Source of the DNA: Streptomyces sp. MJM8645 | GTDB taxonomy: Bacteria; Actinomycetota; Actinomycetes; Streptomycetales; Streptomycetaceae | DNA length: 64,000 nucleotides | Direction: 5' to 3' | Assembly: GCF_001625365.1 (NCBI RefSeq) | Contig: NZ_LJJF01000001.1 | Span: forward strand, 4,165,001 to 4,229,000 | Shown: positions 60,049-64,000 of the stretch, piece after piece | How positions within the stretch are numbered: position 1 is the first letter of the stretch | Layout: each line of letters opens with the position of its first letter | The notes under the pieces: generated by a model | Told to the model about the DNA's origin: nothing | What the model saw: only the letters and a program-made list of their open reading frames with translations | Databases searched by the model: none | Program-made: the position numbers and the translations under genes

Positions 60049-60070
60049 GGGGAAGACGGTACGGGCGTGT

Positions 60071-60166
60071 CAGACGTCTGTCTAGTACATATGTGTAAAT
60101 CGATCGTGCGAGACGAATGTACGAGACGGTCGTGCGAGACATTCGTGCAAGACATTTGTGCAGTCC
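60071..60166. promoter_or_regulatory. operator region of the MFS/TetR pair: palindrome plus 13-bp phased repeats
   Basis: CAGACGTCTG (60071-60080) is a perfect palindrome. Beyond it GTGCGAGAC-type 9-mers start at 60106, 60119, 60132 and 60145 (GTGCGAGAC, GTACGAGAC, GTGCGAGAC, GTGCAAGAC), exactly 13 bp apart. Weaker copies lie at 60093 and 60158. AT-rich TAGTACATATGTGTA between them could carry the pump promoter. The TetR-type protein next door is the likely ligand. Confidence 0.7.
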
Positions 60167-60183
60167 TTCCGTAGGATCGGGTC

Positions 60184-60795
60184 ATGGGAAACCGCGAAGA
60201 CCTGATGGCCGGCGCCAAGCGCTGCCTGTACGAGAAGGGGTACGGGCGCACCACCGCCCGTGACGTCGCGACCGCCTCGGGCGTCAGCCTGGCCGCGATC
60301 GGCTACCACTTCGGTTCGAAGGACGCGCTGCTCAACGCGGCGATGATCGAGGCGATCGGGGAGATGGGGGCGGCCCTGGGCGCGGTGGTGGACGCCGCCA
60401 ACCGGGTGTCGGACGACCCGGAGGAGCGCTTCGCCGCGGTCTGGGACGGCCTCAGGACCGTCTTCACCGAGCACCGCGGGCTCTGGGCGGCCCAGTTCGA
60501 GGCGCTCGCCCAGGCCGCGCACGCGCCCGAGCTGGCGCACGCGTTCGCGGAGGCGCAGAAGGAGGGCCGGCTCGGTCTCGCCGCGCTGTTCCAGGGGCTG
60601 CCCGAAGTGCCGGACACCGAGGAGGAGATCGCCCGCGGCTCCTTCTATCAGACCCTGCTGGCCGGGTACGCCGCCCAGTGGCTGGCCGCCCCCGAACTGG
60701 CGCCGAGCGGGCGGGACTTCCTGCGCGGGCTGCGGCTGGTCAGCGCAAGCGTGCTCAGCCCCGCGGTGCCGTCACCGCCCGCTGTCGCCCGCTGA
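60184..60795 (+). CDS. TetR-family repressor
   Basis: 203 residues. N-terminal HTH (RTTARDVATASGVSLAAIGYHFGSKDALLNAAM) and an all-helical ligand domain resembling TetR_C-type modules. ATG at 60184. Divergent from the MFS exporter, so it probably represses that gene and itself until a drug-like ligand binds. The ligand cannot be predicted. Confidence 0.93.
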   Translation: MGNREDLMAGAKRCLYEKGYGRTTARDVATASGVSLAAIGYHFGSKDALLNAAMIEAIGEMGAALGAVVDAANRVSDDPEERFAAVWDGLRTVFTEHRGLWAAQFEALAQAAHAPELAHAFAEAQKEGRLGLAALFQGLPEVPDTEEEIARGSFYQTLLAGYAAQWLAAPELAPSGRDFLRGLRLVSASVLSPAVPSPPAVAR

Positions 60796-60869
60796 CGGCT
60801 GCCGCCCGTCGCCCGCTGTCGCCCGTCGCCCGCTGACAGTTGCCGCCCGCTGTCGACGGCGCCGCCCCG

Positions 60870-61187
60870 CTAGGCGGTGACCACCGTCAGCAGCACCACC
60901 GAGTCGACGTGGGCCAGCAGCCCGTGCCGCTCCTGGGGCACCGGCTCCAGCCGTCCGACCGGCAGCTCCTGGTGCCGGCCGGCGATGGTCAGCGAGACCC
61001 GGCCGCGCAGCACCTGGACGCTGCCGGCGGTCGGCGGGGTGTGTTCGTCCAGCGAGGTGCCCGCGGTCAGCGCGATCACGGTCTGCCGCAGGACGCCGTC
61101 GTGGAGCACCAGGTGGGCGCTGCGCCCGTGTGGGCTCTCGGCCGCCCGGGTGAGGTGTTCCACGGCGAGCTGTTCGAGATCGGGCAT
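60870..61187 (-). CDS. small cupin-fold protein
   Basis: 105 residues. LHDGVLRQTVIALTAGTSLDEHTPPTAGSVQVLRGRVSLTIAGR and LLAHVDSVVLLTVV give the two cupin barrel motifs (one His in DEH, another in ERHGLLAH). ATG at 61187. Single gene with no informative partner. It may bind metal or act in detoxification. Confidence 0.8.
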   Translation of the reverse strand: MPDLEQLAVEHLTRAAESPHGRSAHLVLHDGVLRQTVIALTAGTSLDEHTPPTAGSVQVLRGRVSLTIAGRHQELPVGRLEPVPQERHGLLAHVDSVVLLTVVTA

Positions 61188-61330
61188 CGCGCGTCCTCCT
61201 GACCCGGCGGGCCGGGCCGACCCCGGGCGCCCGGACCGGCGCCGTGTGCCCAGGTTCGCGGACGCGCCCGGCTCGCGCACCCGGAGCCGTTCGACGTGCA
61301 GCCCCCGGCGAGTGCCCGCATCGTGGAGGC

Positions 61331-61597
61331 ATGGCGATCAACGAGACAGTCTCCGGCGGGTTCCAGGTCAATCGCTCGCTGCTGGCGGGCGGCGCGCTGC
61401 TCACCGGTATCGGCGCCGTGCTCGGCGTGGCCGGGGCGGCGATGGTGTGCGCGGCGCTGGCCACGGCGGGCCGCAGCTGGGTGCGCAGCCTGGAGACCGC
61501 GCCGGCCGCGTTCGCCCAGCGGGCGCTGCGCGAGGCGAAGGTGGCGTCCAGTGCGGGCTGGGAGGCCTGGCGCGCGGAGCACGGTTCGCCCAACTGA
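61331..61597 (+). CDS. small membrane protein, hypothetical
   Basis: 88 residues. One hydrophobic hairpin near 18-46 (LLAGGALLTGIGAVLGVAGAAMVCAALATAG), then an amphipathic Ala/Arg-rich C-terminus (WVRSLETAPAAFAQRALREAK). ATG with TGGAGG 2-8 nt upstream. No known family recognised. Confidence 0.72.
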   Translation: MAINETVSGGFQVNRSLLAGGALLTGIGAVLGVAGAAMVCAALATAGRSWVRSLETAPAAFAQRALREAKVASSAGWEAWRAEHGSPN

Positions 61598-61599
61598 GC

Positions 61600-61656
61600 G
61601 CACCCGTCCGCCTGAGCCGCACCCGTCCGCCTGAGCCGCACCCGTCCGCCTGGGCC
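61600..61656. repeat. three tandem 19-bp repeats after the small membrane protein gene
   Basis: GCACCCGTCCGCCTGAGCC starts at 61600, 61619 and 61638 (one base differs in the third), with a partial fourth. They lie just past the stop codon in a gap that is otherwise featureless. Confidence 0.72.
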
Positions 61657-61758
61657 GCACCCGCCGGCCCCGGCCGAGTGCGCCCGTCCGGGTGCGGCGG
61701 GCCGCCATGGGGGTGCGGCCCGCCGCGGCTGTGGACCCGTCTGCCCCGCCTACCCCGT

Positions 61759-62916
61759 CTACAGGCCGAGCGACTTGGCGATGATGCTGCGCATGACCTC
61801 GCTGGTGCCGCCGTAGATCCGGAACACCCGGTTGTCGGTGTAGAGCCGGGCGATCGGGTACTCCAGGATGTAGCCGTAACCACCGTGCAGCTGAAGGCAC
61901 TTGTCGATGACGGTGGACGCCGACTCGGTGCAGAACAGCTTCGTGGCGGCCGCGTCGGCGACGGTCAGCTCCCCCTGCTGGTACAGCTCCAGCGCGCGGT
62001 CCACCATCGACTGCTGTGCCACCACCTGGGCCTCGCAGTCGGCCAGGGTGAACTTGGTGTTCTGGAACTCGGCCACCGCCTTGCCGAACACCTTGCGGTC
62101 CTTGACGTACTGGAGCGCGAACCGCACCGCCGCGGCCGCCGACGCGTACGCGCTGACGGCGATCGCCAGCCGCTCCTGCACCAGGTTGTGGGTCAGGTAG
62201 GAGAAGGCCCGGCCCTCCTCGCCGAGCAGGTTCTCCACCGGCACCTTGACGTCGCTGAAGGCCAGTTCGGCGGTGTCCGAGGTGCGCAGGCCGATCTTCT
62301 GCAGCTTGCGGCCGACCGTGTAGCCGGGGGACGTGGTGTCCACGCAGAGGATGGCCAGGCCGGCCCGGCGGTTGTCCGGGTCGTACGGGGCGGTGCGGCA
62401 GACCACCAGGACGAGGTCGGCCAGCACGCCGCCGGTGATGAAGGTCTTGGCGCCGTTCAGGACGTAGTGGGTGCCGTCCTCGGAGAGCCGCGCGGTGGTG
62501 GTGATGCCCGCGAGGTCGGAGCCGGCGCCCGGCTCGGTCATCGCGATGGCGGTCATGATGTCGCCGGAGACGAAGCCGGGCAGCCAGCGCCGCTTCTGCT
62601 CCTCGGTGGCGTACTCCAGCAGGTAGGGCAGGACCAGCGCGGTGTGCACGCCCGAGGAGCCGAAGCTCACGCCCGCCCGGGCGGTCTCCTCGGTGATCAC
62701 CGTCTGGTACTTGAAGCCGCTCTCGCCCGCGCCGCCGTACTCCTCCGGCACCTCGATGCCGTAGACGCCGAGCGCGCCGAGCTGTCGGTAGAAGTCGCGC
62801 GGCGGGTGGCCGTCGGCCTCCCAGTTCTCGTAGACCGGGACGACCTCGTTGGCGATGAAGTCCCGGATGGTCTCCCGGAAGGCCTCGTGGTCCTCGTTGA
62901 ACACGGTGCGGCGCAC
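61759..62916 (-). CDS. acyl-CoA dehydrogenase (long/branched-chain type)
   Basis: 385 residues with all three domains: IAMTEPGAGSDLAGI (flavin loop), GAKTFITGG, the helical part (KDRKVFGKAVAEFQNTKFTLAD) and LQLHGGYGYILEYPIARLYTDNRVFRIYGGTSEVMRSII. At the MCAD base position there is Gly (YGGT), as in isovaleryl-CoA and long-chain enzymes where the base lies elsewhere. GTG at 62916 with GGGAG upstream. Divergent from a tandem-TetR gene, probably its regulator. Role in fatty-acid or amino-acid breakdown. Confidence 0.93.
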   Translation of the reverse strand: MRRTVFNEDHEAFRETIRDFIANEVVPVYENWEADGHPPRDFYRQLGALGVYGIEVPEEYGGAGESGFKYQTVITEETARAGVSFGSSGVHTALVLPYLLEYATEEQKRRWLPGFVSGDIMTAIAMTEPGAGSDLAGITTTARLSEDGTHYVLNGAKTFITGGVLADLVLVVCRTAPYDPDNRRAGLAILCVDTTSPGYTVGRKLQKIGLRTSDTAELAFSDVKVPVENLLGEEGRAFSYLTHNLVQERLAIAVSAYASAAAAVRFALQYVKDRKVFGKAVAEFQNTKFTLADCEAQVVAQQSMVDRALELYQQGELTVADAAATKLFCTESASTVIDKCLQLHGGYGYILEYPIARLYTDNRVFRIYGGTSEVMRSIIAKSLGL

Positions 62917-62987
62917 GGCGGCGCTCCCTTCGGTGGTGACCGGCTGCGGGTGCCGGCGGGGGCTGAACGTGCCAGGTGATGGCCTCA

Positions 62988-63086
62988 CAAGTTAATCCCG
63001 GGTAGCTTCGGCTGTCCAGGGTCGACGGCCCCGGAAAAGGCCGGTGGCCACCGGCGGTCGGCGCCCTCAAGTGAATCCTTGCTAGC
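62988..63086. promoter_or_regulatory. paired 19-bp direct repeats between the dehydrogenase and TetR genes
   Basis: CAAGTTAATCCCGGGTAGC (62988-63006) and CAAGTGAATCCTTGCTAGC (63068-63086) match at 15 of 19 positions and are 80 bp apart, one near each divergent gene. They are plausible operators or promoters for the neighbouring TetR-type regulator. Confidence 0.6.
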
Positions 63087-63125
63087 CTTCGGTCGGCAGT
63101 CCGGAGCGCGGGAGGGAGGCTCGCC

Positions 63126-64000
63126 ATGGTGGTCCGACGACCGCCCGGGCGGCGCGCCCAGATCCTCGCCGTGGCGGCCGACCGGTTCCACCGCAGCGGC
63201 TACCACCAGGTCTCCATGACCGAGGTCGCCGCCGGGGTCGGCATCACCGCGCCCGCCCTCTACCGGCACTTCCGCGGCAAGCCCGAACTGCTCGACCGCG
63301 CCGTCCGGCTGGGGCTGGACGCGCTGGCCTGCGGGCTGCGCGGGGCCCGCACCACCGGCGACCTCGGCGCCGCGCTGGCCGCCGTCGCGGTCGGACACCG
63401 CCCGCTCGGCACCCTGGTGCAGCGCGACGCCAGGCTGCTGCCGCCGGCCCGGCGGGCGGCGCTGCGCCGCGAACTGCGCGCCGACGTCGCGCTGATGACC
63501 GCCGTGCTGCGCGCCGGCCGGCCGGAACTTGCGTCGCCGGACGCCGAGTTGCTCTGCTGGTCGGCGCTCTCGGCCTGCACCGGGCTCTCCTACCAGTCGG
63601 CCGCGCCGCAGCCGCGCCGCGCCGAGGCGGTGCTGCGCGAGCTCGTGGCCGCCGTCCTCGCGGCCTCCCTGCGCGGCGCCGCCGCCCACCCGGATCCCGC
63701 TGTCCACCCAGGTCCCGCCCTCATCCCCGTCTCCGCCGCCGACCCCGTCGCCCCCGGGCCGCCGGAGCCCAGGCCGCAGGCGCGCCGCGAGGAGCTGCTC
63801 GCGGCGGCCGTCCGGCTCTTCCACCAGCGCGGCTTCGACAACGTCAGCACCGACCAACTCGGCGCCGCCGTCGGCATCTCCGGCCCCAGCGTCTACCGGC
63901 ACTTCGACAGCAAGGCCCAGTTGCTCGCCGCCTCGCTGGTGCGCAGCCGCGAACGGCTCTGGCAGGAGGTGGACGGCGCGTTCGCGGCCGCCGCCGGGCC
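63126..64000 (+). CDS. tandem TetR-domain regulator (C-terminus outside window)
   Basis: At least 291 residues, cut by the window edge. First HTH (RRAQILAVAADRFHRSGYHQVSMTEVAAGVGITAPALYRHFRGKPELLDRAV) and its short helical domain, then a Pro-rich linker and a second HTH (RREELLAAAVRLFHQRGFDNVSTDQLGAAVGISGPSVYRHFDSKAQLLAASL). Two complete TetR DNA-binding domains in one chain resemble a fused dimer. ATG at 63126. Divergent from the acyl-CoA dehydrogenase, so it probably controls lipid catabolism genes. Confidence 0.9.
   Translation, partial: MVVRRPPGRRAQILAVAADRFHRSGYHQVSMTEVAAGVGITAPALYRHFRGKPELLDRAVRLGLDALACGLRGARTTGDLGAALAAVAVGHRPLGTLVQRDARLLPPARRAALRRELRADVALMTAVLRAGRPELASPDAELLCWSALSACTGLSYQSAAPQPRRAEAVLRELVAAVLAASLRGAAAHPDPAVHPGPALIPVSAADPVAPGPPEPRPQARREELLAAAVRLFHQRGFDNVSTDQLGAAVGISGPSVYRHFDSKAQLLAASLVRSRERLWQEVDGAFAAAAG

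Overview
The DNA is very GC-rich, with strong G/C bias at third codon positions, GTG/TTG starts and many four-base stop/start overlaps. Together with a SARP regulator, an MbtH protein, several ECF sigma factors and a Hanks-type kinase, this points to a streptomycete (Streptomyces, Kitasatospora or a close relative). No rRNA, tRNA or CRISPR array was seen. The window is chromosomal: a specialised-metabolite gene cluster fills about 1-37.2 kb, and ordinary streptomycete genes fill the rest.

Cluster, left part (1-18.2 kb, minus strand). A FabF-type ketosynthase (cut by the window edge) and an acyl carrier protein form one operon. A second operon, read leftward from about 18.2 kb, holds a cysteine-synthase/SbnA-like PLP enzyme, NRPS-A (C-A-T-E-C-A-T), NRPS-B (C-A-T-C-A-T-TE) and an MbtH protein. 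Cluster, middle (18.4-26.9 kb): NRPS-C (C-A-T-C-A-T-TE, plus strand), then on the minus strand a SARP activator carrying a TTA codon and a stand-alone LuxR-type HTH protein. Cluster, right part (27.1-37.2 kb, minus strand): an apparent operon of a KAS III-like enzyme, an ATP-grasp ligase, a type III PLP decarboxylase, an ACP, a thiolase-fold protein lacking the nucleophilic Cys, a shortened acyl-CoA-dehydrogenase-like protein, a full acyl-CoA dehydrogenase and a Sfp-type phosphopantetheinyl transferase. An MMPL/RND exporter follows.

How the cluster probably works. The ATP-grasp/ACP/decarboxylase trio matches the order of chemistry known from butirosin BtrJ/BtrI/BtrK: an amino acid is ligated to an ACP and decarboxylated there (glutamate to 4-aminobutyryl-ACP in butirosin). 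Ketosynthase-like and acyl-CoA dehydrogenase genes in the same operon suggest that this acyl-ACP is then modified or extended and passed to the starter-like C domain of NRPS-A. Signature residues read from the A domains suggest two copies of one unassigned substrate (NRPS-A), Thr plus a branched aliphatic residue (NRPS-B), and Gly plus a hydrophobic or aromatic residue (NRPS-C). Four promoter regions carry three or four TGACG-type heptads at exact 11-bp spacing. These are the expected SARP operators and tie all the parts into one regulon.

Flanking region (37.3-64 kb). This holds a TrmH/methyltransferase pair, an LPG-flippase-like membrane protein with a pseudokinase segment, an SDR, a ZnF-UBP protein, a SigJ/SigG-like ECF sigma factor facing a STAS protein, a Nudix hydrolase, a Clp-N/HTH protein with twin palindromic operators, a 166-bp MITE, a CX5R phosphatase, a second ECF sigma factor with its coupled membrane partner, a Ser/Thr kinase, an AraC/VOC group, a K+ channel, TatA, an ICMT-like methyltransferase, a Phd/RelE toxin-antitoxin pair, an MFS/TetR divergent pair with 13-bp phased repeats, an acyl-CoA dehydrogenase, and a tandem-TetR regulator cut by the right edge.
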